A stretch of DNA of 64,000 nucleotides from Halomonas llamarensis (GTDB lineage: Bacteria; Pseudomonadota; Gammaproteobacteria; Pseudomonadales; Halomonadaceae), in contig NZ_JAMJPJ010000011.1 of the NCBI RefSeq assembly GCF_023555005.1, forward strand, positions 32,444 through 96,443, in the 5' to 3' direction. The position numbers and the translations under genes were made by a program. The notes beneath the pieces were generated by a model. The model saw only the letters and a program-made list of their open reading frames with translations. It was not told the DNA's origin and made no database searches. How positions within the stretch are numbered: the stretch's first letter is position 1; the number at the start of each line of letters is the position of its first letter. Positions 38,263 to 47,466 of this stretch are shown here, piece by piece.

Positions 38263-38793
38263 ATGAATAAGTGCTCACTCGACACGCTAGGCCAACACCT
38301 TCAAGCACTTCGCCAAGCGAGGGGCTGGTCACTTTCTTCCTTGGCCAATGCGGCGGGTATTGCCAAGTCCAATTTAAGCCGCCTTGAGCAAGGCAGCGGC
38401 AATCCCACGCTGGATACCCTGTGGCGGCTAGCCGTACAACTCAATGTACCTTTTGGCACCTTGGTGGCGCCCATTACCATGCCTCTTGGGGAAGATGGCG
38501 TTCAAGTACAGCTCATTGACCAAGGTAAAGATTCACCTCAAGTGGACGCCTATTGGATGCGCTGCGCGCCTCATACATTGCGACATGCTGAAGCTCATAC
38601 ACCCGGCACGCGTGAATCGCTTACGTTGATTAGTGGCTGGCTAGAAACGGGGCCAGAAGGCGCCACCACGCAGCTCACCCCTGGGGACACCGTAACCTTC
38701 CCCGCCGACCAACCGCATATCTACCGCACCCATTCTGACAAAGCCACCATGTTGCTAACCGTGACCTATGGTGAACAGGGAGACACGCCATGA
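38263..38793 (+). CDS. XRE family regulator with C-terminal cupin domain
   Basis: A 176-residue regulator: N-terminal helix-turn-helix (LRQARGWSLSSLANAAGIAKSNLSRLE) and a C-terminal cupin barrel (LISGWLETGPEG, LTPGDTVTFPADQPHIYR). Such proteins sense small ligands, often amino-acid related. Its stop overlaps azlC by four bases, so it likely controls branched-chain amino acid export, through the palindrome just upstream. Confidence 0.92.
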   Translation: MNKCSLDTLGQHLQALRQARGWSLSSLANAAGIAKSNLSRLEQGSGNPTLDTLWRLAVQLNVPFGTLVAPITMPLGEDGVQVQLIDQGKDSPQVDAYWMRCAPHTLRHAEAHTPGTRESLTLISGWLETGPEGATTQLTPGDTVTFPADQPHIYRTHSDKATMLLTVTYGEQGDTP

Positions 38794-39512
38794 ACCAACA
38801 TGCCAGCCACTCCCCAGGCCGTAGCGCGCTACAGGGCGTGCGCGAAGCTATCCCGCTACTAGGCGGCTACATTCCGGTAGCGCTGTCGTTTGGCTTAGTC
38901 GCCACCCAGGCTGGCTTTAGCACGTGGGAAGCCACGGCTATATCTGCATTAGTGTATGCAGGTGCTTCGCAGTTTTTATTTGTGGGCATGATCGCCACCG
39001 GCGCACCGCTATGGCTAGTGGTGGCAATGACGCTGCTGATCAACGTTCGCCATGTGGTGTATGGCCCTAACCTCGCGGCGTTATTGCCGCGTAGCCGCCA
39101 CTGGCCGTGGCTGATGCACGGCCTCACCGACCAGGTATTTGCCCTGGCGTTAACGAGACTCCCCCAGCTGCCCGAGGCAACGCGTTTTAGTTGGTTTGTC
39201 GGTGCATCGCTGCTGGCTTGGGGCGCCTGGATCGCTGGCACCACGGTGGGCGCCACCGCCGGGGAAACGTTAACGGCCCGCTGGCCGCTGCTGGGTGAGA
39301 TTATGCCCTTCGCGCTGCCCGCGCTGTTCTTAACCATGGTCGCACCACGCTTCACCGACAAGCGCTGGGCACTGGCCATGGGCTGTACCATTCTAGCGGC
39401 ACTCGGTTTAAACCTGGTCGGCTGGAGCAACGTAGCGATTCCCCTCGCGGCGGCCTGCGGCGCGCTGTGCTTCTATATGGTCAAATTTGAAAAAAGGAGA
39501 CGTGAAACATGA
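38790..39512 (+). CDS. azlC: AzlC family branched-chain amino acid permease, large subunit
   Basis: A 240-residue membrane protein of the AzlC family, which with AzlD exports branched-chain amino acids. The family motif GYIPVALSFGLVA is near the N-terminus and VYAGASQFLFVGM follows. Translationally coupled to the regulator before it and to azlD after it, each by a four-base overlap. Confidence 0.92.
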   Translation: MNQHASHSPGRSALQGVREAIPLLGGYIPVALSFGLVATQAGFSTWEATAISALVYAGASQFLFVGMIATGAPLWLVVAMTLLINVRHVVYGPNLAALLPRSRHWPWLMHGLTDQVFALALTRLPQLPEATRFSWFVGASLLAWGAWIAGTTVGATAGETLTARWPLLGEIMPFALPALFLTMVAPRFTDKRWALAMGCTILAALGLNLVGWSNVAIPLAAACGALCFYMVKFEKRRRET

Positions 39513-39844
39513 GCACCGCACTTTGGCTAGCCGTTGTCGTGTCTGCCCTAGGCACCTTGCTGATGCGGGTGGTGCCGTTTTTGTGGATGCAGCGCAGCTT
39601 AAACAGCGATACAGGCCTTAATAATATGCCCCAGTGGCTGGGTATTCTCGGCCCGTTGATGATTGCCGCCGTACTAGGGGTATCCATTGTGCCGGTTAAC
39701 CCAAGTATCGTTTCATGGACCGCCACCGCCATCGGGCTTTCCGTCACGCTGCTAGTGTGGTCGCGTGTACGCTCACTCGGCTGGCCAGTCGCCGCCGGGG
39801 TCGCCGTGTTTGGAATGGTGGAGGTCGCGGCCCTCCTTTGGTAA
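39509..39844 (+). CDS. azlD: AzlD family branched-chain amino acid transporter, small subunit
   Basis: A 111-residue protein with about four membrane helices, matching the AzlD family (LGTLLMRVVPFLW, LGILGPLMIAAVLG). It overlaps azlC by four bases and ends the operon. Confidence 0.9.
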   Translation: MSTALWLAVVVSALGTLLMRVVPFLWMQRSLNSDTGLNNMPQWLGILGPLMIAAVLGVSIVPVNPSIVSWTATAIGLSVTLLVWSRVRSLGWPVAAGVAVFGMVEVAALLW

Positions 39845-40109
39845 TGCTTTGCATTAGCTTTTGCGCCATGCCATCATCCGGGCTCTTCACTCCAAGCCAA
39901 TGACGAACATCGCCACAGCTTAGATGGTTTCAGGAATTTCCTCAGCGGAATTGTTTAGTGACTGCTTTTTTACGTGGGTATTTAACAAGATAATATTCGA
40001 TCTTTCGTGCATAACACCGCAAGAAATACCGTGAATTGTCGACAATATTTTTTGCAAAAAACACCTTAACGTAAACGTCGTTCTTTGGTCGCAGAAGAAG
40101 GATAAATGC
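39845..40109. other. intergenic region with a GntR-like palindrome
   Basis: This gap separates two convergent 3' ends, so no promoter is expected. Nevertheless ATTGTCGACAAT at 40035-40046 is a perfect 12-bp palindrome of the kind bound by FCD-type GntR regulators. AAGAAGGA precedes an ATG at 40093 whose frame soon stops. It may be a leftover leader of a lost gene. Confidence 0.4.
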
Positions 40110-40676
40110 CTAAAGCGTCTCAGGAAGCGCCGCCAACCCCTCGACAAAGCGCTGTTTATCTTCCTCGAAACGCTTGGGGTTGTGCTTAAAGCTTCGCAGG
40201 ATGGCGTGTTCGTCGATACTCAAGGTATCGGTCAACTCACTGATCTCGTTGGCGGGATGACGCGCGCCGAGGCCAATTCGTTGGTTATCCGCGCCATCTA
40301 ACCAGCGCGTTAAGCCACAGGATTGGTAGAAAGCCTCATCGGCCGACTCTTTCACCTCGACTCGCAGCGGCGCCTTAAGCGATAGCTCCTTAATCAGCCG
40401 TTGCCGCGGCTCGATATCATGGGTCAACGAACAGGAAAGCCGCACGGTCATGCCCTCCCCCGCCTCATCAAGCACCAGCAACGCCAACGCTTGAGGAGCG
40501 CCCTGGTTATCCACCAGCGCCAGCAAGCGCGCGGCTTCCTGGGCAAACAGGACGCGTCTTGTGCCCGCGAAGATCACCAATGGCGTTAATCCTGCTTGCT
40601 GGCCATAAACCTCTGCGCACAGCCGTGCCAGGCAAGCATCTTGCTGTGCTGCCTGGGTTACTTGGGTTACTTTCAT
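40110..40676 (-). CDS. conserved hypothetical protein
   Basis: A 188-residue protein that I do not recognise. It is soluble, with an alanine- and leucine-rich first half (VLFAQEAARLLALVDNQGAPQALALLVLDE) and a segment (ADEAFYQSCGLTRWLDG) that faintly resembles the end of a GNAT fold. No catalytic motif is clear. It is codon-typical of its neighbours and lies alone, divergent from the RidA-like gene. Confidence 0.6.
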   Translation of the reverse strand: MKVTQVTQAAQQDACLARLCAEVYGQQAGLTPLVIFAGTRRVLFAQEAARLLALVDNQGAPQALALLVLDEAGEGMTVRLSCSLTHDIEPRQRLIKELSLKAPLRVEVKESADEAFYQSCGLTRWLDGADNQRIGLGARHPANEISELTDTLSIDEHAILRSFKHNPKRFEEDKQRFVEGLAALPETL

Positions 40677-40803
40677 GCGGTCCTCCGCTCGCCAAAAGCG
40701 GCAAGCCTAGTGTAAACACCGCTATTTTAACAGCGCCGCGCAACATGAACCTAGCGCGCGCCTGCTTGTCAGAGTATTACGCAGGAACCATAAAAGGATG
40801 TTT

Positions 40804-41199
40804 ATGACCACGTTTATGAACGACCCCACCATGCCCACGCCGAGCTTCCCCGGTAGTCATATGGTGATGGATGATCGCTATGTGTTTATTTCCGGGATGA
40901 CGGTTTCTGACCTATCGAACGGTCATGCGGCTAAGGGTGACGCCAAGGAAGAAACCCGGTTAGTCATGCGCGCCATTTCACGCATGCTCGAAATGGAAGG
41001 CGGCAGCCTGGCAGACGCGCTCCGCGTGGATGTTCACTTGTCTGACCTGAATACCATCAACGATATGGACAGCGTCTATGCCGAGTTCTTCGAACCGGGG
41101 CGCTATCCAGCCAGAACCTGTACCGAATCGCCCGCTATCTGTGGTGGCTGCCACGTCGAGATTACCGTGATGGCGACGCGCCAGCTCCCAGAAGATTGA
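40804..41199 (+). CDS. RidA/YjgF family protein
   Basis: A 131-residue RidA-family protein; RidA hydrolyses reactive imines and enamines formed by PLP enzymes. The key arginine is in YPARTCTES, followed by [10 protein letters not shown]. The ATG at 40804 is preferred over the one at 40798 because AAAGGA ends five bases before it and directly at the other. Its 3' end overlaps the 3' end of cobQ by 38 bases on opposite strands. Confidence 0.87.
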   Translation: MTTFMNDPTMPTPSFPGSHMVMDDRYVFISGMTVSDLSNGHAAKGDAKEETRLVMRAISRMLEMEGGSLADALRVDVHLSDLNTINDMDSVYAEFFEPGRYPARTCTESPAICGGCHVEITVMATRQLPED

Positions 41200-42628
41200 T
41201 CACCGCCTCAATATCCAGATGGGCTTCTAATGTATCGGCCAGGCGATCCAATTCACGCTCGCGATGGGCACGGTAGTCCACGGGTTGTGGAGCCGCCAGC
41301 CCCAGACGCGCTAACAGCGCCTGGCAAGCCTCGGAATGATCAAACAGGCCGTGCAGGTAGGTGCCCACCACCTGCCCATCAGCGCTGACGGCGCCATCAA
41401 GATGGGTGCCTAAATCAAACAGCGGCTGCGCCAACGCAGCCCCCTCGCTCACACCGTTGTGGATCTCATAGCCCGTGACGCTCGCCCCGTCGGCCACCGT
41501 CACACCATTCACATTGCGTAGCTGCTTGCCCGCCACCATGCGCGTGGTGAGCGATAGCAGCCCCAACCCCATGACACGCTCGGCCTTGCCCTCCAGGCCG
41601 TCAGGGTCCTCGACCCACTCGCCGAGCATTTGAAAACCACCGCAAATACCCAGCACCTTGCCGCCGTAGCGCAGGTGACGCTGAATGGCTTTGTCCCAGC
41701 CCTGACGCTTTAACCATGCCAAGTCGCTAGCGGTACTCTTACTGCCCGGCAGAATGATCACATCGGCCGCAGGAATCGGCTCGTCTGCGCCGACAAACGT
41801 GAGTTTTACCTGAGGATGCAGGCGCAATGGATCAAAATCAGTGTGGTTGCTGATGCGAGGCAACGCGGGTACCACGATGTTAAGCGACTCCCCCTGCGTT
41901 GACGCTTGAGTCAGGCCGATGCTGTCTTCCGCATCCAGCAGCAGCCCTTGAAGGTACGGTAACGTGCCAAATACCGGCTTGCCGGTGTGTGCCGTCAGCC
42001 AGTCGATGCCTGGGGTTAGCAAGCTCATATCGCCACGAAAGCGGTTGATCACAAACCCTTTTATGCGCGCCTGTTCGCTTTCGCTTAGCAGCGCAAGCGT
42101 GCCCACCAACTGGGCAAACACCCCGCCTCGGTCAATATCGCCCACCAGTATTACCGGGCAGTCCGCCGCTTCGGCAAAGCCCATATTGGCGATATCGCCC
42201 TTGCGTAGATTGATCTCAGCGGGGCTGCCCGCGCCTTCGGCAATAATCACCTCAAAGCGGCTTTCCAACGCTTGCCACGCGGCCATGGCACTCTCTTTCG
42301 CGGTGCGCTTGAAGGCGTGGTAATCCATGGCGTCCATATGACCGTAGACTTTGCCACGCAAAATCACCTGGGCGCCGCGGTCGGTTTCCGGTTTGAGTAG
42401 CACCGGGTTCATATCGCTGTGGGGCTTAACGCCAGCGGCTTGAGCCTGCAGCGCAGTGGAACGGCCAATTTCGCCGCCATCTTCGGTGACGGCACTATTC
42501 AGGGCCATGTTCTGCGGCTTGAACGGCGCCACCGAGATACCACGCCGCTTCAGTGCACGGCAAAGCCCGGCCACCACGGTGCTTTTCCCCGCATCCGAGG
42601 TGGTGCCCTGAATCATCAATGTGGTCAT
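41162..42628 (-). CDS. cobQ: cobyric acid synthase
   Basis: CobQ amidates four side chains of adenosylcobyrinate diamide in cobalamin synthesis. The N-terminal dethiobiotin-synthetase-like domain begins [18 protein letters not shown] with the ATP loop; the C-terminal class I glutaminase domain has the nucleophile in [12 protein letters not shown]. Length 488 is normal. The ATG at 42628 is chosen by homology; the extension to 42724 is coded by a tandem repeat. No other cobalamin genes are nearby. Confidence 0.94.
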   Translation of the reverse strand: MTTLMIQGTTSDAGKSTVVAGLCRALKRRGISVAPFKPQNMALNSAVTEDGGEIGRSTALQAQAAGVKPHSDMNPVLLKPETDRGAQVILRGKVYGHMDAMDYHAFKRTAKESAMAAWQALESRFEVIIAEGAGSPAEINLRKGDIANMGFAEAADCPVILVGDIDRGGVFAQLVGTLALLSESEQARIKGFVINRFRGDMSLLTPGIDWLTAHTGKPVFGTLPYLQGLLLDAEDSIGLTQASTQGESLNIVVPALPRISNHTDFDPLRLHPQVKLTFVGADEPIPAADVIILPGSKSTASDLAWLKRQGWDKAIQRHLRYGGKVLGICGGFQMLGEWVEDPDGLEGKAERVMGLGLLSLTTRMVAGKQLRNVNGVTVADGASVTGYEIHNGVSEGAALAQPLFDLGTHLDGAVSADGQVVGTYLHGLFDHSEACQALLARLGLAAPQPVDYRAHRERELDRLADTLEAHLDIEAVINLLGAGASPSR

Positions 42629-42680
42629 GCCCGTTGGCCCTTGTTGAAAGTAGCCGAACTGTAGCCGTCTAACAGGTAGT

Positions 42681-42714
42681 TCGCAACGGACTAGATCGCA
42701 ACGGACTAGATCGC
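42681..42714. repeat. 15-bp tandem repeat upstream of cobQ
   Basis: TCGCAACGGACTAGA is present in two exact copies followed by a partial third. It lies about 55 bp upstream of cobQ, in its likely promoter or leader region. Confidence 0.8.
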
Positions 42715-42950
42715 TCAACAACATGTATAGCCCAAGGCATTTCGGTATCGTCCGAGGCTGTGTGAAAACCTAAAAATCGGTTAGCTATTGCAGTTTTCAG
42801 CCGTATTAGCATGACTATCGTCCAGTAGCTCGCTTCAGAACGCCTTCAGTTATTATTTCCGCATCTCAAGCTGTTCGAAATAATGACTAAAAACACCCGC
42901 TAAAGAGCGCTATAGGCTTCCATAAACGTGGTCGCCCAGGCCTGGGCACT

Positions 42951-43442
42951 TTATGCTCGCATCGCCTGGATTAATCCCTGCGAACCCAAGATATTTATGA
43001 CGCGTTGAAATGGAAATGTAGGGCCTTTTCCTTTCGCGCCTGACAGTCGTTCACCCAGAAACTGCTTGGCATCGCGAAACAGAAATTCAATCTAAAAACG
43101 CGCCTTGTAGTACGTCACTAATGTCATGGCCTCCAACGACATATCCGTCGAAAACAGCAAGGCGGTTTTCACCTTGCTACCACAGCGCTTGACCAGAGAC
43201 ACCACCCGTAAGTCGCGTTTGAAATGTACACTGTTCACGATCACGGTATACACCTGCGTCTCGTTCATGTTGCCGGCAAGCGTCCATCGGCTCACGTCCT
43301 CAACGCTGACTTTTCCATCGTCGGGTTCTGGCACGGCTTGCTCAAAAGGCCACACCGTCCGCCGCCGACATCCAGCAGGGCCACCCGACCACCTCCCCGC
43401 CTTGAAGAAGAAACCGCAAAGGAAATGAGGCGGGAGCTTCAA
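42951..43442 (-). pseudogene. decayed IS4-like transposase, C-terminal part
   Basis: The minus strand encodes VYTVIVNSVHFKRDLRVVSL, then VTYYKARF, a TAG stop at 43092, then IEFLFRDAKQFLGERL. The join matches the C-terminal DDE region of IS4-family transposases, where YYKARFQIEFLFRDAKQF is typical, so a glutamine codon has mutated to a stop. The N-terminal half is missing and the remaining frame ends at 42951. It lies between cobQ and the imelysin cluster, inside the proposed mobile segment. Confidence 0.75.
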
Positions 43443-43475
43443 CTAAAACCTGCTTGCAAGATAGGGTTTTTGTCC

Positions 43476-43510
43476 ATCATAATCGATAACAATAACTTTT
43501 ATTATTCGTA
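43476..43510 (+). promoter_or_regulatory. AT-rich Fur-like site before the imelysin cluster
   Basis: The stretch ATAATCGATAACAATAAC within 43476-43510 contains three GATAAT-like hexamers, as in Fur boxes, but is not a close match to the palindromic consensus. Iron control would fit the gene content; this is a weak call. Confidence 0.35.
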
Positions 43511-43537
43511 ATAAAGTTCATCAGCATGGAGTCCACA

Positions 43538-44833
43538 ATGAAAAGCATGTTTCGTCCAGCCCCGCTGGCGTTGACTATCGCAGCCACTCTCACCGCCGGT
43601 TGGGCAAATACCGCCTGGTCCGAGGAAAAATCTGAGCCAGCGTCCAAGGCGTCCGTCGTTGGCCACTACGCCGATCTGGCACATGCCAACTACGAAGATG
43701 CCTTGATTACCGCTCGGGCACTGGACGAAGCAACTGATCGTCTGATTGCCAATCCGACGCAGGAAAATCTGCAAGCCGCCAAGCAGGCTTGGTTGGCAGC
43801 GCGTGTGCCCTACCAGCAAACGGAAGTATTCCGGTTCGGTAACAGTATCGTGGATGACTGGGAAGGCCAGCTTAACGCCTGGCCACTGGATGAAGGCCTG
43901 ATCGACTATGTGAAGGGCAATGACTACCAGCATGAACTAGGCAACGCGGGGGCCACCGCCAACATCATTGGCAGCTCCAAGATCAATGTGGGTGGCGAGA
44001 GCCTGGATGTGGCCAAGCTCTCGCCTGAACTGCTGGCTGACTTGAATGAAGTCGGTGGTTCAGAAGCGAACGTGGCCACCGGCTACCATGCGGTAGAGTT
44101 CCTGCTGTGGGGTCAAGACCTGCACGGATTTGACGCTGGAGCCGGGGAACGTCCGGTGACCGACTACGCAGCGGGCTCCGATTGCACCAATGGCAACTGC
44201 GAGCGACGCGGCGACTACCTCGATGCAGTCACCGATCTGCTGATTTCCGACCTGAAATGGATGGTAGCCCAGTGGGCACCGGGCAACGAAGGCAACTACC
44301 GCGACCAGTTGACCTCCGCCGATGCCAACGAAGGCGTGCAGAAGATGCTGTTTGGCATGGGCTCACTGTCACTGGGTGAGCTGGCGGGTGAGCGTATGAA
44401 AGTGGCCCTGGAAGCCAACTCTTACGAGGACGAGCACGACTGCTTCAGTGATAACACCCACAACTCCCATTACTACAACGGCCAAGGTATCCGCAATATT
44501 TACACGGGCACCTACCGCCGCGCAGACGGCAGCCTGGTGACGGGTCCCTCGCTCTCTGATCTGGTGGAGCAGATCAATCCGGAACTGGATGCCCGTCTAA
44601 ATGCCCAGTTGGATGCCACCATGACGTCTCTCGGCGCGATGCAAGCCAGGGCGGAAAGCAGCCAAAATCCAATGCCATTTGACATGATGATCGCCCCGGG
44701 GAACGCCGAAGGCACGGAAATTGTCAACAGCGCCATCATGAAACTGGTCGAGCAGACCGGCTCCATCGAGCAAGCCGCCCGTGAGCTAGGTATCGAAGCC
44801 CTGTCACCTGACGATGCCGGCCACACCTTCTGA
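43538..44833 (+). CDS. imelysin family protein, IcmP-like
   Basis: A 431-residue envelope protein of the imelysin (M75) family. The family motif GxHxxE is intact in GYHAVEFLLWG. A signal peptide runs from MKSMFRPAPLALT to about NTAWS. The ATG at 43538 is chosen because GGAG lies seven bases upstream; an in-frame ATG at 43526 would overlap that site. Relatives include IcmP of Pseudomonas and iron-regulated IrpA of cyanobacteria. The order imelysin, di-heme protein, imelysin, DUF1513 is known from Pseudomonas. A role in iron handling is inferred from the family. Confidence 0.87.
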   Translation: MKSMFRPAPLALTIAATLTAGWANTAWSEEKSEPASKASVVGHYADLAHANYEDALITARALDEATDRLIANPTQENLQAAKQAWLAARVPYQQTEVFRFGNSIVDDWEGQLNAWPLDEGLIDYVKGNDYQHELGNAGATANIIGSSKINVGGESLDVAKLSPELLADLNEVGGSEANVATGYHAVEFLLWGQDLHGFDAGAGERPVTDYAAGSDCTNGNCERRGDYLDAVTDLLISDLKWMVAQWAPGNEGNYRDQLTSADANEGVQKMLFGMGSLSLGELAGERMKVALEANSYEDEHDCFSDNTHNSHYYNGQGIRNIYTGTYRRADGSLVTGPSLSDLVEQINPELDARLNAQLDATMTSLGAMQARAESSQNPMPFDMMIAPGNAEGTEIVNSAIMKLVEQTGSIEQAARELGIEALSPDDAGHTF

Positions 44834-44857
44834 TCGCAGCGCCAGGTAGAACCAGTT

Positions 44858-44880
44858 ACCGGGAGCCTAGCGCTTCCGGT
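44858..44880 (+). terminator. hairpin after the first imelysin gene
   Basis: ACCGGGAG and CTTCCGGT pair with one wobble around a seven-base loop, 25 bp after the stop codon. ATTATT follows. It may end part of the transcripts. Confidence 0.45.
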
Positions 44881-44923
44881 ATTATTGCCATGCTCATACA
44901 CATGACTGAAGAACAAGAGCAAA

Positions 44924-44963
44924 CCATGGAAAGCTCGCCTCACCTGAGAAGAGTTTTCCATGG
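44924..44963 (+). promoter_or_regulatory. 13-bp intercistronic stem-loop
   Basis: CCATGGAAAGCTC pairs with GAGTTTTCCATGG with a single wobble, around a 14-base loop. It lies 27 bp before the di-heme gene. Two strong hairpins in this one gap suggest transcript processing or attenuation between the first imelysin gene and the rest. Confidence 0.5.
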
Positions 44964-44990
44964 CTTGTTCAATTGCAACGCGAGTAATTT

Positions 44991-46400
44991 ATGAAAGCCC
45001 TTCTGCCTCTTTCTTTTCTAGTGCTGTCGCTGGCCGTAAGCTCTGCACACGCCCAATCCCACGCTGGTTTCCCGCTACAGACAACGCCCGACACCGGCGG
45101 CGACGGAACAGTTGAGCAGGCTGATACCAATGCCTACTCCCTGCCTCAGGCAAACCTTTCCATGACCAAGCGGCTGGATTTCAGTGTTGGCAACAGTTTT
45201 TTCCGCAACCCCTGGGTCGAGGCGCCCGCCAGTACCGATGCACGGGATGGCCTGGGCCCTCTGTTCAACACCAACTCCTGCCAGGGTTGCCACGTGAAGG
45301 ATGGGCGCGGCCATCCGCCCAGTGCGGACGCGCCTTCGGTATCGCTATTTCTGCGGCTGGCCGTGGTTGCGGACCCTGAAAAAGATGCCGAGGTGCTGCG
45401 CATGCATGGATTCAAGCCGGCACCGGTATACGGCAGCCAGTTACAAACCGCCGCCCTGCCGGCGGCCAAGCCGGAAGCCGATCTGGTGCTGACGTGGGAA
45501 AGCGCGATCGAGACCCTAGCGGACGGTACCGAGGTGGAGCTGCGCAAGCCGCAATACAGCATCGAAAACCCCAACTACGGTCCCTTGCCGGAAGATCTTC
45601 TGGTGTCCCCCCGCGTGGCACCACCGATGATCGGGATGGGATTGCTCGAAGCCATTGCACTGGAAGACCTTGAAGCCTTGGCCGATCCGAACGATGAAGA
45701 CGGCGATGGCATCTCCGGCAAACTCAATCAGGTCTGGGATCTGGCCACTCGGCAGACGGTACCGGGACGCTTTGGCTGGAAAGCTGCGGAACCGAATGTT
45801 CACCAACAGAGCATGGGCGCCTTTGCCGGCGACATGGGGCTGACTTCATCCCTTAAACCGACGACGGACTGCACCCCGGAGCAGAACTGCGAGCGTTTCA
45901 CTCATGGTGGCGAGCCCGAGGTGAGCGACAAGGTGGCCAATTTCGTGGTTTTCTATTCGAAAAGTCTTGCGGTACCCGCTCGCCGCGACATGGACTCGAT
46001 ATCGGTTCAGCAAGGCGCCAAACTCTTCAACGCCACCGGGTGCGCCAGCTGCCATACGCCAAACCACCAGACGGCAGAAGCTGCCGACCGCCCGGACCTC
46101 AGCAATCAGCTCATCTGGCCCTATACTGATTTACTGCTGCACGATATGGGGCCGGCACTGGCGGATGGTCGGGACGAGTTCCTAGCGAACGGAAACGAGT
46201 GGCGCACTCCACCGCTCTGGGGTATCGGCTTGGCGCAGGTGGTCAATCCTCAGGCAGGCTTCCTGCACGATGGCCGTGCCCGTAGCCTCGAGGAAGCCAT
46301 ACTTTGGCACGGCGGTGAAGCCCAGTCAGCGGCCGACCGCTACCGGCAGGCATCGGCTGAAGAGCGCCAGGCGCTTATCGACTTTCTGAACTCGCTCTGA
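44991..46400 (+). CDS. di-heme c-type cytochrome / thiol oxidoreductase-like protein (DUF1111)
   Basis: A 469-residue periplasmic protein with a signal peptide ending near AHAQSHA. Two heme c sites are seen, CQGCH near residue 98 and CASCH near residue 351. The overall pattern (GLGPLFNTNSCQGCH, GRFGWKAAEPNVHQQS, FLHDGRARSLEEAILWHGGEA) matches the DUF1111 family, distantly related to di-heme peroxidases. It is paired with imelysins in many genomes, suggesting electron transfer linked to metal uptake. It ends nine bases before the second imelysin gene. Confidence 0.9.
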   Translation: MKALLPLSFLVLSLAVSSAHAQSHAGFPLQTTPDTGGDGTVEQADTNAYSLPQANLSMTKRLDFSVGNSFFRNPWVEAPASTDARDGLGPLFNTNSCQGCHVKDGRGHPPSADAPSVSLFLRLAVVADPEKDAEVLRMHGFKPAPVYGSQLQTAALPAAKPEADLVLTWESAIETLADGTEVELRKPQYSIENPNYGPLPEDLLVSPRVAPPMIGMGLLEAIALEDLEALADPNDEDGDGISGKLNQVWDLATRQTVPGRFGWKAAEPNVHQQSMGAFAGDMGLTSSLKPTTDCTPEQNCERFTHGGEPEVSDKVANFVVFYSKSLAVPARRDMDSISVQQGAKLFNATGCASCHTPNHQTAEAADRPDLSNQLIWPYTDLLLHDMGPALADGRDEFLANGNEWRTPPLWGIGLAQVVNPQAGFLHDGRARSLEEAILWHGGEAQSAADRYRQASAEERQALIDFLNSL

Positions 46401-46409
46401 GGATTCTCC

Positions 46410-47453
46410 ATGCAGCAACTGACAAGATTAGTCGGCGTATCCGCTCTGGCACTGTCGTCGGCACTGGCCATGACTGCCAGTGCATCGGACACAAGCCTTG
46501 AAGCGAGAAAGCGGTGGCACCAGGCAATCTACCAGGGTTACCAGTCACTGGAGACTGAAGCCGAGGATTTTTCCCAGGCCGCTAGCACTTATTGTAGCGA
46601 CCCAACCCCTGACGCCCGTCAAGCCGTCGAACAGGACTGGCTGGCGGCCTTCCTGGCCTGGCAACAGGTTCGCTTCGTGGATTTCGGCCCGGTGGAGCAC
46701 AACAACCTGTCGTGGCAGTTTCAGTTCTGGCCGGACCCAAAAAACATTGTCGCTCGCAAGGCCGGTTATCTTCTGAAGTCTGACGACCAGATCGACAAAG
46801 ATCTCATCAAGGCGTCAGGCGTTGCTGTACAGGGATTTCCGATGACGGAATACCTGCTGTTCGATGAGCCTCTGAACAGCGGCGCGAATGCCCTTCCCAC
46901 CGCAAAAACCTGTCGTCTTCTGACGGCGGTTGCGCACCATATCGAGACAAACAGCGAGCAACTCAGTCACCAATGGCGCTCACTTCGCGATCACTACCTC
47001 GCCAACGATCAATACCGCGACTCCACCATCCGTGCTGGCATGGCCGCCCTGGAAATTCTGGAAGAACGTCGCCTGGCGCAGCCCATGGGCTTGCGGGGTA
47101 CGGGCAAACGTTCAGCATACGCGGCGGATGCCTGGCGCAGCGGCACCAGTCTGAGAACGATTGAAGCGACTATACGGGGACTGAAGCAGCACTTTCTGCC
47201 CGGCCTGAGCGTGCTTCTGACTGAGGCAGAGCAATCCCAGCTGGCGCGGCAAATTGCGGCACAATTTGATGAGGTGTTGGACAACTTCCCGACCCTGCAC
47301 AGGCCAATCGATGCCTTGCTGTCAGACGATAAAGCATTTGCTGAACTGCAAGGTTTATATATGGATGTCTCCCAACTGGCCACGCTGGTGAATGATCAAG
47401 CCGCCAGTACGCTCGGCGTCGTCCGGGGCTTCAATTCCAGTGACGGTGACTAG
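46410..47453 (+). CDS. imelysin family protein (second copy)
   Basis: A 347-residue imelysin-family protein with a signal peptide ending near TASASDT. In the usual GxHxxE place it reads GFPMTEYLLFD, proline replacing histidine, as in the subfamily that accompanies di-heme proteins. Metal binding through that residue is therefore unlikely. GAGG lies seven bases before the ATG. It ends just before the DUF1513 gene. Confidence 0.87.
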   Translation: MQQLTRLVGVSALALSSALAMTASASDTSLEARKRWHQAIYQGYQSLETEAEDFSQAASTYCSDPTPDARQAVEQDWLAAFLAWQQVRFVDFGPVEHNNLSWQFQFWPDPKNIVARKAGYLLKSDDQIDKDLIKASGVAVQGFPMTEYLLFDEPLNSGANALPTAKTCRLLTAVAHHIETNSEQLSHQWRSLRDHYLANDQYRDSTIRAGMAALEILEERRLAQPMGLRGTGKRSAYAADAWRSGTSLRTIEATIRGLKQHFLPGLSVLLTEAEQSQLARQIAAQFDEVLDNFPTLHRPIDALLSDDKAFAELQGLYMDVSQLATLVNDQAASTLGVVRGFNSSDGD

Positions 47454-47466
47454 GAGGATGGACATC

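Noticed and set aside
39920..40147. 75-codon minus-strand reading frame in the gap after azlD
   Set aside because: Its start lies inside the neighbouring hypothetical gene, composition is unlike a protein and no motif is seen.
42629..42724. 32-residue extension of CobQ
   Set aside because: It is encoded mainly by a 15-bp tandem repeat (DLVRC units) and CobQ homologues begin at [15 protein letters not shown].
43126..43511. Plus-strand reading frames over the decayed transposase
   Set aside because: They are the antisense of the transposase remnant and resemble no protein.
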